Assembly (NCBI GenBank): GCA_956465555.1
Contig: OY101116.1
Coordinates: 310,001-374,000 of the forward strand
Origin: Nitzschia sp. pyKryTriq1
Taxonomy: Eukaryota > Bacillariophyta > Bacillariophyceae > Bacillariales > Bacillariaceae
Length of the DNA stretch: 64,000 bases
Reading direction: 5' to 3'
Shown: positions 52,116-61,761 of the stretch, in pieces
Position numbering within the stretch: the stretch's first letter is position 1
How the letters are laid out: each line of letters begins with the position of its first letter
The notes under the pieces: model-generated
What the model was told of the DNA's origin: nothing
The model's input: the letters and a program-made list of their open reading frames with translations, nothing else
Databases searched by the model: none
Made by a program: the position numbers and the translations under genes

Positions 52116-53281
52116 ATGAAATTGTACCCCGAGATGAACGAGTCGTCGTCGACATGTCTGCTTGAGGAAGAAGCAGAGATGTTAGACACGCTCGTTGCGT
52201 CATTCGAACAGAAAGCGAATTTCGACAAGTACCGCTCCTTCTACGACGATATCGAGCCAACGGAAAGGGATACATCGTGTGAAGAAAGGGAGGCAACGGA
52301 TACATCAAACACATCAAACGATTCGTCAAACGATTCGTCGAATGATATCGAGACAGAAGAAAATGACGGTGATATTGAGACGGAAGAGGTGGTCCCAGTC
52401 TCGATTTTGTCCCCAGAAAAGTCGACGAAGAAAGTGGTGAGCTTTCAACGTAGCGAGTCATCTGACGCGCGAGGAGCTCGCAAGAAAGGCTACCGGCGAA
52501 ACCAAATCAGGCGAAAAAAGAGAAGAGAGGCAAGGCAAGATAACGAGGAAGACCGAACTGTTGATTTCATTACCACTGTATTGGACGGGACTGTGTGGAA
52601 TGACTTCAACGACATTCTGTACGAAGCTGATCAGGATGTTGCTAAAAGAATGTCAAAGAGCTCAACTCGTCGAACGAAAAATGATGATGCTAGGAAGCTG
52701 GCTCGTGGAAAGGAAAATGGTGGAAAGACGATGTTCTCTCGTAGAAAGGAACAAGGCGAAACCATCTTTAAATTGATGCTTCAATCCCTAGAGGATGCTT
52801 TCGTGGTGTTCTCAGAAAGAGAAAGCGCATGCGGGTCATCTCCCATTTCATCAGCAACAACCTGTGGCAGATACTATGCGACGTCGACATCAAGCTCTGG
52901 AGCTATTCAAGAGACTTCGTCCGGAAAGACGAGGCAAAAAAGTGGTGGTAAGATTGAAGTGTGTTCAGGAAATTTCTGACGGTTGGTCGTTTTAAATCAT
53001 GCTGACAATCCTTTCGTCTGCCTTCAGAACAAAGAGACGCACCTCCTACTACTTTGACGTCTGGAGCGAATCCAGGAGGTCGTTATTGGTCTTCTCCTGT
53101 AATGAGAAGGAATCGGTCTAGTAAAGCACCATCGAAGAGTGTTTATCTAGAGAAATCGACTAATGCCAAGTCTTCAACGCGTGTGGGAGGATTAAGGCGA
53201 TCCGCCCTCAATAAACTTGCCAGCCTGGCACGCCTACGCAAGGTGACTGGTGTGTCGAAAGAATCAGTCAAAAGTGGGTAG
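52116..53281 (+). CDS. Unknown protein, tandem family member 1
   Basis: Two exons (52116-52947, 53028-53281; phase-1 intron) give 361 aa from the ATG at 52116; an upstream TTG frame was ignored. Residues 1-110 are acidic with a tandem SNDSSND/DIETEE stretch. A basic KKGYRRNQIRRKKRREAR segment is likely a nuclear signal. Then comes TVDFITTVLDGTVWNDFNDI, which resembles the VDFVRSFSSGKVWED motif repeated in the next gene. The second exon is basic and Ser-rich (RRNRSSKAPSKS, ALNKLASLARLRKVTG). No known domain. The 3' end may extend, since AGTGGGTAGTT at the stop could also act as a splice donor. Likely a paralog of the gene 674 bp downstream. Confidence 0.6.
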
Positions 53282-53955
53282 TTCTGAGCCCAGCTCGTAC
53301 GTCCACTTATTTTTTTGTTGTTCACACAGACTACGATTACTTCATAAAACTTCCTTAAAATAAAAATTCCTACTAGAGAGTCCTCTCCGCGGTGCTTGTA
53401 ATCTGCTATCATATCATCCATATCGCTAAAACTACTTTCTCTAGTGGCACCATGTCTGGTTCAAAGAGGAGTCGAGAGATGCCAGTTTGTTAGAGGACGT
53501 GAACGCGAAGCAACCCCTTCGGCCACCAAAGAAGAATGTTGATGGTCGGTTGAACATAATATCAATATTTTGTATTGTAGTAGTATGACGTTCCTACTAC
53601 AACAGCACTAGTACTAGTACCGGTACTACTAGTAGTACCACTGGACGAGTACTACACAGCGTAATACAGCAGGTGCGCCCAACCAAAAATTTGGAAGGGC
53701 GCTTTGTTGGCTCAAGTTGTATACTCCGAGTAGCCCTAAGTATCGTGCCGGTCCAAACGCCTGTCATTAATTGAGCCTCCAAAGCATATATGCCCAAAGT
53801 GCGCCGCATCTCAACATCGTGCACATTCTCACAAATTTTGGTGAATATTCTCAACGGAAGACGTACCGGTAACAGCAATCTCGTTTCCACTTTGCATCCC
53901 TTCTGCCTATTATTTTCTTTTGCCTCAGGAATACACTGAACAAAACGATAACAAG
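53282..53955. other. Spacer between the two tandem unknown genes
   Basis: Has two TACCGGTA palindromes (53618 and 53864). The first lies in a larger CTAGTAC/GTACTAG palindromic stretch (about 53608-53640), the second 84 bp before the downstream ATG. No gene called. Confidence 0.5.
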
Positions 53956-55276
53956 ATGCCGCTTTTTTCTCGAAACTGGGTTTTCAAAAAGCAAGCGAAG
54001 GGCGAAGCCTCAGTGGTCTCCCAATCGCATTCCCAGTACAGCTTCGATGAGGAATCTTTTATCATTCCGTCCTATGCCAAGTCTTGGGAGAGCAATAATG
54101 AAGGCCGAACATTCGGAGACTTTGAGAAAGCTCGTATCAAGAATGAGAACTACGAAGGCAGCGATTATGAATCCAGGGATGGCGGGGGCGAGTACCGTTC
54201 GTCGTCGAAAGCTCACGAACAATATCTTTCAGGAGCGCTGTCTTCCAAGGACGACGACGAAGACAATGAAGATCATTTTGGTCCCGATCAAGGTGTCACC
54301 GCCGTCGATTTCGTCCGGTCCTTTTCATCTGGAAAGGTGTGGGAAGATGGAACATCCCCATTGGACTTCGTCAAAGAGATGGCGACTGGCGCAGTCTTCT
54401 CCGGAACCAGTGGAAAAGCGCACCCAGCCAAGTCGTATGGCAATGGTAATATGCGCTCCGTGAGCGATGATGAAGATCGCGTTCCCATCGATGATGTTCC
54501 GCACGACGAGCCCAGCGTCCAAGCCCAAGAAGAAGGGGCTACCGTCTCCACTTTTATCAACGAAGTGTCGTCTGGAAAGATCTGGGAGGGAGGTGCTTCT
54601 CCGGTTGATTTCGTCAAAGCTATCGGATCGGGAGAAGCATTTGGCATTGGAGGAGATACCGCAACAGAACGTGAGCTAGAGAATGGCGAGGACAACCCTA
54701 ACCATATCAGTGCCTGCTTTGGCAAGCTAGAAGACTTTTTGCTTGGGGAAAACTGTGACGGCTCACCCCAGCAGATTGATGATACCCCGGTGCAATATGT
54801 TGAACCAAGTCAAATGACAAATAGTTACAACTCCTCTTCGCGTCCACAAAAAAGCCCGTCACCTGCGAGGCGCCAACGTGAAATCCCCAAAGGTATGTAT
54901 TCAATATTTATGACTTTACAGATCGCTAAAATCTCCAACTCGATTTCCTAACTTTTGACCGACTTTTTAAATTCATCCAGAACGCCAATCTTCCCCGTTA
55001 CGTCCTCGACAAGGACAAACGTTCGTTCGCATGGTTGGCCAATCTCCTTCTAGGCGCAGACGTCTTCCATCGCCGGTTCGCAGGAAGAGAGTTGTTCAAG
55101 AATACTCCTCGGAAAAGGGCAGGTTTGTGAACGCCAAGACGTCAGCCAAAGCCAGGAATGGAAGCTCCAAGAAAACTATGGTTTCCAACAAGAAGAAGAG
55201 CGGCACCGCAAGGCAAGCCTCACCCCAACGCCGTCGTCATCAGGTCACCGATACTAGGGGCCGAGTGGGATGGTAA
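53956..55276 (+). CDS. Unknown protein, tandem family member 2, with SGKxW repeats
   Basis: Two exons (53956-54892, 54981-55276; phase-1 intron) give 410 aa. After an acidic N-terminus, a ~35-residue unit appears twice. Unit one is VDFVRSFSSGKVWEDG then SPLDFVKEMATGAVF. Unit two is STFINEVSSGKIWEGG then SPVDFVKAIGSGEAF. So the basic element F(V/I)xxxxSGKxWE(D/G)G(T/A)SPxDFVKxxxxGxxF is duplicated, with about 80 residues between starts. The C-terminal exon is strongly basic (SPSRRRRLPSPVRRKRVV, KKTMVSNKKKSG), suggesting binding to nucleic acid or an acidic partner. No family was recognised. Intron position, following codons (E-R-Q here, E-Q-R in the neighbour) and the shared motif point to tandem duplication. 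Confidence 0.65.
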
Positions 55277-55664
55277 ACGTAAGCAGCAATCAATGGCAGC
55301 ACATACGTGAGCGACTTCCTATCCCCCACTCGTGAGGGGAAGAGAGCAATAGTCCAAGAATGAATATTATCCCTTGACGTGAAGGGGCTTTAAAATGGCA
55401 CTGGATGATGGGGATCTAGTAGCCGTTGATTCGTTTCGGAGCCCGCCATTTTTCCGAGCACGATTTAATGTGTTGATTCCTCTACTGCTATTACTAGCAG
55501 TGCATGTAGTTTCGTCATGGCACGTTGTAAAATGCAAGATTAAAAATGATAAACATTCTGGTTATCACTGTTTTGTCTTTGCGATACTATTCAATCGTCT
55601 ACTACTGCCACTCCATCTTTCGCTCCTTTCCTTTCCTTTCCGATTCATTTCAATTTTTGATTAT
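55277..55664. other. Convergent intergenic region
   Basis: Lies between the 3' ends of the tandem family gene and eIF3l. A 165-codon plus-strand frame (55395-55892) starts with ATG but runs into eIF3l antisense and lacks any recognisable content; rejected. Confidence 0.5.
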
Positions 55665-57652
55665 TTAATCCGAGGCCTCAATCGAATTGGCCTCTTTTCG
55701 AATATCATACGATTGCACAATTTGTCCCAAAAAGTAATTTTCAAAGCGACGTTGCTTTTCGGCTTCATCAATATGCACAATCTCATCGTCTTCCAAATAG
55801 AAATGAATATCCAAGGCCGATTTGGGTGTGGCGTTCTTCCAACTCAAGGACACGGAGGAGGACTCGTCCGACGTCGAGTAGGGCGTCGATGATGACGATG
55901 ACGACTCCGCCGCTAGACTATGTGTATCCGATTCCAATTGATGGGAGAACAATTTGAGTGCCACCAAAGTCTTACGGTCAATCCCAAAGGCTTCCAATTT
56001 GGAAACACTAATGGAAGTGTACAGTTTGAGAAAAGATCGCAATTCCCGAAAGATCGTTTGCGATGCCAGTTCATTCTGTTCCAACAATCGGACTTGATGT
56101 TTGACTGCGTTATCCATGATGAGTCCGGGTTGCGAAAAGTCGGGCAGAAAGGGACTGATGAATTTGGGAGAGCATCCGACAAAGATTTCCCCATAGGCTT
56201 CCTTGGAGAGTTGCGCCCCGTGCTTTTCCCGAATCGCCTTGGTGATAGATTCTTCCAAGTTGGAGTTGGGACACAAATGCGTACAAAGAGCCAACAAGGC
56301 AATCATACGATCAAAATTCTTGAAGAATTGATCCGAGTTGGGGAGCTTACGGAGTTGTCCCGTCTAGTAGAAGAAAAAACAGAGTGACAAAGTATGGATT
56401 GTGTGAGTGAGACTGTACAGTACATTCAGGCTACCCACGGTCGTTCGGTCGTTCGTTCGTTCGTTCATTTGTTCTTCACGACTGCTTATTCACTCACCTT
56501 GAATCCACGTTGCATATACGAACAGAGTTCTCCGACCATGGAAATGGCATCTTTGTAACGTCGGACCATCAAAAAGGCAATTCCGGCATGATAGGTCAAG
56601 CTTATGCGGGCCGCAAAGACGGAATGGACCACTTGCGAAAACGTCTTGGGCTCGTAGACCGATGCCTCTTCTTCATCGGCAGCCAGCTGCGGTTTGGGAA
56701 GCTGCACTGCCAGAGTATTTTCCACGATGGGTGCCATGGCTTGTAGACAACCCGTATAGTCGCTCAACAAGCATTCCAATCGCGACAAGGCGACGGACGC
56801 AAAGATTCCAAAGTACTGGTAGGCGGGTGGTACCTTTTGGGAAGTTCCAATGGCGACCAATCGAGACAGATACTGATAGACGGTTTCCACATTCCAAACA
56901 TCGCCCGCTTCTTTAAGAATGGCGACATTTTCCACGACATGATGGGGCGCCTTGGGGTTGGGTTCTCCCGGTCCTCCCAACAAGTTGTGTTTGTTGGCAC
57001 TTGCATAGAGCGTGGTTCGGAATTGACAAAAGCCTTGGAATTGATAGACGAATTCATGGAGAATATCAAAGGTCCATTCCGGAATGATGAATAGTTTGGC
57101 CTGAGTGGTGGAAGGCGAGGCGTCTGACTCTGCCGTTTCCAAGAGTTCATCGAAGAGTTCGCGGTAGACATCCCAGCCTTCCATGCGATCGCGGAGGGTG
57201 GGGCGACTGACAGCATGCCAGTGGCGGTGGGTGAGTTCTCTGTAAAACGCTAAAAAGAGAGGATCGCCGTTGCATTCACTAGCGATCGATTGAGGCGATG
57301 GCCATGGGGAAGTGGCAAAGTACTAAAAGTCGAGGGAAGGATGTGAAAAGAAGGATGGGGTGAGACCAGGTAGTTCTACAAAACCCATAGAGATACATAC
57401 TCATTCTCCAAAATACCCTCCATTCATTCATCCATGCATCCATGCAGTCATGCATGTATCTACCAACCCGAACAGTACAAGTACATTACAAGTACAACTA
57501 CAACTACGTACCTTGGCCGACAACTCCCGAAGGACCGTATTGTACAATCTCCCTTGCTCTTCCGGCAGCTGCGAGAGAGTGACGGAATCGTACAAATCAA
57601 AGACGAAATCCGTCAAGGTTTGAGGAACACAAGCATCAGCGCTGTTTGCCAT
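55665..57652 (-). CDS. EIF3L: Translation initiation factor eIF3 subunit L
   Basis: Three exons (57652-57512, 57322-56498, 56363-55665), all phase 0, give 554 aa, the usual eIF3l length. Matching blocks are FYRELTHRHWHAVSRPTLRDR, IIPEWTFDILHEFVYQFQGF, FASVALSRLECLLSDYTGCL, YHAGIAFLMVRRYKDAI, CSPKFISPFLPDF and LRSFLKLYTSISVSKLEAFG. The last lies in the PCI region. The C-terminus ends in an acidic, Ser-rich stretch. The protein is part of the eIF3 scaffold that loads mRNA on the 40S ribosome. The leader just before the ATG is a CACCAT repeat (plus strand GATGGT, about 57655-57685). Confidence 0.92.
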
Positions 57653-58349
57653 GGTTGATGGTGATGGTGATGGTGATGGTGATGCTGTCGTTGTTGTGGA
57701 AAAACTATTCCAATACAACATGTATAAAGCGAGATAGCAGCATGCATCGACCACAGCCCACATCAACGCCATGGTCCATGGCACCGCGTCATGGTGGCCA
57801 CTCACTTTTTTCCGCCTGCGCAGCGGGGTAGATAATACAGGTACTCGTTGCCTGCAGCCAACGCTGGATCGATCCAATCGACTCGACGAGGATGTGCGGC
57901 TCCGCATGCTGTGGTCCGTCCATCACCCATTACCGGCAACCACAACATGGCGGGGGACTTTTTAATCAAAATTCCATTAAATAAATGATTAAAAGGTCAA
58001 AAGTCCCTTTAAATATTTCATTAAAAGGCATGTCCGAAACGAGCTATTTCATTAAAAGCCTCGTCTCACTTCCTAAAGATCTCTGTCTTCTCGATGTCGT
58101 AGAAGTGACGTCATTTTGACTCATGGATTCGCCCATTAGGGGGGCCCGAGATTACGGGGTGGGTGCGTTGGGAGGCTTCTTTTTGGTGCGCGCCAAAATA
58201 ATTCGATCGCTCTTTGCGCATTGCGCGAAGAAGCACGTTCAGAAGCACTTTAAGCAACATTGTCCACACCAACAACACAACACAACACAACCCATTCAGC
58301 AATACTTGTACCGGTAGCACTACTTGTATCATCATTCTCTATTCTTATC
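57653..58349. other. Spacer with a hairpin-like insertion
   Basis: Contains the eIF3l leader repeat, an AT-rich inverted-repeat segment (57954-58007), and a TACCGGTA palindrome (58309-58316) 33 bp before the next ATG. The ATTAAAAG word recurs at about 57988, 58020 and 58050. Confidence 0.5.
57954..58007. repeat. AT-rich inverted repeat, MITE-like
   Basis: Outer arms GGGACTTTT (57954-57962) and AAAAGTCCC (57999-58007) are perfect inverted copies. Inside them TTTTAATCA and TGATTAAAA also pair. The surrounding 100 bp is much more AT-rich than the region. It could be a small non-autonomous element or a structured transcript; only one copy is visible here. Confidence 0.45.
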
Positions 58350-58949
58350 ATGAGTGAAAGAGGTGCTGATATCCATCAACGAGCCAGGCGTACCAGTGTT
58401 GAGATTCGAAATGCAGCACTTACTGAACGAACTCAGGATGGTGTTCAGCGATCAAGCATGGCCAATTTCCTTCAGACAGGGTCGACGAAGGTGGCGGCAC
58501 CAGCAAGTACAAGTACTACGAGCTCATCAGAAAAAGAGACCCAACCATTGGGATCTACAACTGCAGAGGAAGTAATCCCCGTGATTGGAGAAAGAAGGCA
58601 GCATTCTGCTGTGTTTGCAACATACAATGTTGATATCGACGATGTGGCAGCAGACTGTGGATTGGCACTTGACAAAGCAGACGATTGCTCTACCAATCCC
58701 AACAAAGTAGAAAATGATCATCCTATGAAACAGCTCTTGGAGGCTGTGGCTAATAGACTTGCCCAAGAAGTCAACAAGCAACGAACTGATAAGCAAGCCA
58801 AGGACGCATGGTTGCTGCGACTACTCCAGATGTCGGATTTTAGGCTGTTGGCTAGTATGGCCTCCCATCTTTGTGCCAAGCTAAATATTACAAAATCAAA
58901 TCAAGCATACTACATGCAACTGCAGCGAATCAGACACAACATGTGTTGA
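58350..58949 (+). CDS. Small unknown protein
   Basis: Single exon, 199 aa from the ATG at 58350. The N-terminal half is Ser/Thr-rich and polar. The C-terminal ~70 residues are helical (MKQLLEAVANRLAQEVNKQ, AWLLRLLQMSDFRLLASMAS, HLCAKLNITKSNQAYYMQLQ). No signal peptide, membrane helix or known motif was seen. It sits between eIF3l and RadA in a region with a hairpin-like repeat upstream. It could be a lineage-specific gene or the remains of a mobile element's accessory gene. Confidence rests on length, ATG start and plausible composition only. Confidence 0.5.
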   Translation: MSERGADIHQRARRTSVEIRNAALTERTQDGVQRSSMANFLQTGSTKVAAPASTSTTSSSEKETQPLGSTTAEEVIPVIGERRQHSAVFATYNVDIDDVAADCGLALDKADDCSTNPNKVENDHPMKQLLEAVANRLAQEVNKQRTDKQAKDAWLLRLLQMSDFRLLASMASHLCAKLNITKSNQAYYMQLQRIRHNMC

Positions 58950-59365
58950 TGGTGAGGGCGGAGAAGATGATGACATGTTTTTTTTGTTTTTTGTTTTGTT
59001 TTTGAGGATAATCAATTCGTGGCTGAATGGCTGATGGCTCGTCGAACGCTCCCGATTACCACGGAAAATAGGCAGAAAGTAACCCGGATGTACAGCGCCT
59101 CCCTCCTCGCTGCGCTCGTCGGTGGTCGGAGCAATAAAATGACCCAACTCCCCCGCCATGAAATGGTTGCCGGATTTTTTTGTGTGCAAAACGAAAAAGA
59201 GCGAAGAAAAAAAATGAAAATTGATGAGAGAGATGAGAGAAACCATTCAACAAAAGTCATCGATTATAATATCCATATCTGTACCTGGTACCGGTAGGTC
59301 TAAGAGCTACAGTATCCCAATACAACGCACCTGTGTAGTGTCCATCTACTCCAAGATAGTAAAGG
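58950..59365. other. Intergenic region
   Basis: Contains a T-rich stretch (TTTTTTGTTTTTTGTTTTG, about 58977-59000) after the upstream gene. A TACCGGTA palindrome (59289-59296) lies 69 bp before the RadA ATG. No gene found. Confidence 0.5.
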
Positions 59366-61651
59366 ATGCTTCATCAAGCGCTGCTTTTACTATGGATAGT
59401 CGCGGTGTGCTTTTGCTGGTCACCCAACGGCTCCTCCCCAACGACGGCGACGACGGCGAGTGCCTTTGTGGTAGTCGATCGACATGTGCATGTTGTTGTT
59501 CGTTCCACATCACCCGCCGACATTCTTGAGCATGACAATAATAAGATCCAGGACAGCCATCCCTTTCGCTTCCTTTCAAGACTTTCCGTTCAGAGGAGAA
59601 ACTATGACGAGGAAGAAGATGATGAGGAGGACGAAGACGAGGAAGAAGATGATCTTCCTCCATCGGTCGATATCGCGAATTTCAAGGCACCGTCTTCCAC
59701 ATCCGTCATTCCTTCCTTTGGTTACAACAAGGGTCGGAGCAGTCCTTCGGTACGTACCGCCATGGGCAAGGCAGGAACATCGACCGCCCAAGTCTACCTC
59801 TGTACCAATTGTGGAGGGGAATCGGTCCAATGGAGAGGCAAATGTCCGACATGTCAACAATGGAATACGTTGCAAGCCTTTCAAGTGGCTCGAAAACCAC
59901 CCAGTAGTGGTGGTGGTGGTGGAAGTGGTATGATTCCTAGTTTTTCTTCGGGTAGTGGTAGTCGTCGAAGCTCGTCACCATCTGGCTGGTTGGATGGAAT
60001 TGATGGTGGATCTTCGTCGTTTTCGTCTAATTTTGAAATTCCTGTTCCGATAACCAAAGTCGATCTCAACACTCCCGCCAATGCGCGGATCGAAATACCC
60101 TTTGACGAGGAACTCAATGCCGTATTGGGGGGAGGACTTCTTAAGGGAAGTTTAATCTTGTTGGGGGGTGATCCAGGAGTCGGAAAATCCACCTTGGCCT
60201 TGCAACTCGCCAATCAAGTCGCATCGCATGTCTCGACGGCGCCCGTAGGAATTGGCATGGGAACATCAACAACCACGGCAGGAGCAGGAGCTCCTCCAGT
60301 GGGACCTGTTTGGTATGTTTCAGGGGAAGAAACCATGCCTCAAATTGCGACGCGGGCGCAACGACTTCAAGAATCCTTGTCGGAACAATTGTATTTATTA
60401 TCGGAAACCAATCTCAATGTGTTGGGAGATCAAGTCGTTCAACTGACGCACGGATTCCATCAAAATAATATGAATTATGGTGACAATGATGATTCTGCAT
60501 CAGCAGCAGCAACATCACTACAAACAACACAAAATCTTCCACCCAGTTTACTGATCATCGATTCCATTCAAACCGTCTACTGCGAGGCGGCCGCAGGAGG
60601 ATCTCCAGGAGGGATCAGTCAAGTCCGCGAATGCATGGCCTTGCTCTTGCGATTGGCCAAATCCACGCATATCCCTATCGTAGTAATTGGACATGTCACC
60701 AAGACGGGAGACGTGGCAGGACCGCGCATGGTCGAACACATGGTCGATGCCGTCTTGTATCTGGAGGGATCCTCCATGGAATCCTCCTCGTCGGCATCCT
60801 CCACCACACCCTATCGCTGGCTGCGAGCCTCCAAGAATCGGTTTGGGTCGACTCAAGTCGTAGGACTCTATGAATTTGTACAAGGACAATTACGACCATC
60901 GCCCGAATTAGACATGGCGACTGCACTTCCTCAAGAAGATTTGGAAGGATGTGCCATGTCCATTATGGTGGAAGGGCTTCAACGAGCCATGACTGTCGAA
61001 GTGCAAGCGCTGGTGGCAATGAATCAAGGAGGCTTTGGCAAAAAGACTGTAGATGGGATCGCCTTTCAACGACTGTCACTCTTACTAGGGGTATTGCAAA
61101 AGCATTGTGGAGTATATATTGGCAAATCGAGAGATGTATATGTTCAAGTGGTCGGGGGGAGCAGCAGTAGTCGAAGTGGAAAACAACAAGCAGCCGCTGC
61201 TTTGGATTTGGCAGTGGCCGTGGCTTTGACAAGTAGTTTGGTATCCATTCCTGTTCGAGGGGATACAGTATTTCTAGCTCAAGTTGGACTGTTGGGGGAA
61301 TTACGTTCGTTGAGCAACATGGAAGCGCGCTTGCTCCAGGCCGAGCGCATGGGATTTTCACGAGTCATTGTCGCTGGCAAGAAATTCCGACCGGGGCGAC
61401 GGCAATACAATATGGAGTATTTGGAATGTCCGACGCTCCAAAAGGCGCTCGAATTCGGATTGACGGCGGCGATTCCCCGAAGTCCGCGTCGTCGATCTAG
61501 CAGCAGCAGCAGCGGCGGCAGCAGCAAAGGATCCAGTCCTACCAGCAAGACACAAGAAGCACCAGAATCAGTTCAGGATTTGGAATTGAACGATATCATT
61601 CTTGATGATGAGGAAGACGAGTACAATGACGACGAAGGCGAATGGTATTAG
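59366..61651 (+). CDS. radA: Plastid-targeted RadA/Sms-type recombination protein
   Basis: Single exon, 761 aa, longer than bacterial RadA (~460 aa) because of the presequence and acidic inserts. The N-terminus is a signal peptide (LLLLWIVAVCFCW) and the ASAFVV motif at about residues 31-36, a diatom plastid bipartite signal. A four-Cys zinc finger (CTNCGGESVQWRGKCPTC, about 146-163) is followed by the RecA-like ATPase: Walker A GGDPGVGKST (about 266), Walker B-like LLIIDSIQTV (about 394), and the RadA-specific KNRFG (about 490). The C-terminal Lon-like domain (about 520-690) is present. RadA drives branch migration of recombination intermediates in bacteria, so here it probably repairs plastid DNA. 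Acidic Asp/Glu runs flank the domains. It is convergent with an HrpB-like helicase gene. Confidence 0.92.
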   Translation: MLHQALLLLWIVAVCFCWSPNGSSPTTATTASAFVVVDRHVHVVVRSTSPADILEHDNNKIQDSHPFRFLSRLSVQRRNYDEEEDDEEDEDEEEDDLPPSVDIANFKAPSSTSVIPSFGYNKGRSSPSVRTAMGKAGTSTAQVYLCTNCGGESVQWRGKCPTCQQWNTLQAFQVARKPPSSGGGGGSGMIPSFSSGSGSRRSSSPSGWLDGIDGGSSSFSSNFEIPVPITKVDLNTPANARIEIPFDEELNAVLGGGLLKGSLILLGGDPGVGKSTLALQLANQVASHVSTAPVGIGMGTSTTTAGAGAPPVGPVWYVSGEETMPQIATRAQRLQESLSEQLYLLSETNLNVLGDQVVQLTHGFHQNNMNYGDNDDSASAAATSLQTTQNLPPSLLIIDSIQTVYCEAAAGGSPGGISQVRECMALLLRLAKSTHIPIVVIGHVTKTGDVAGPRMVEHMVDAVLYLEGSSMESSSSASSTTPYRWLRASKNRFGSTQVVGLYEFVQGQLRPSPELDMATALPQEDLEGCAMSIMVEGLQRAMTVEVQALVAMNQGGFGKKTVDGIAFQRLSLLLGVLQKHCGVYIGKSRDVYVQVVGGSSSSRSGKQQAAAALDLAVAVALTSSLVSIPVRGDTVFLAQVGLLGELRSLSNMEARLLQAERMGFSRVIVAGKKFRPGRRQYNMEYLECPTLQKALEFGLTAAIPRSPRRRSSSSSSGGSSKGSSPTSKTQEAPESVQDLELNDIILDDEEDEYNDDEGEWY

Positions 61652-61761
61652 AGAGCTCCTGGAGCAAATACTAATAAAAGAGGGGCATTCTTTTTTCTTT
61701 TTACTTCTAGATGATGTATGGCACGGGATGATAAACTCTAATAGCTAAGAGAGGATCCCTT

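Noticed and set aside
55395-55892. 165-codon plus-strand frame with ATG and a hydrophobic start
   Set aside because: Overlaps eIF3l exon 3 antisense and carries no recognisable domain beyond the spacer-derived hydrophobic part.
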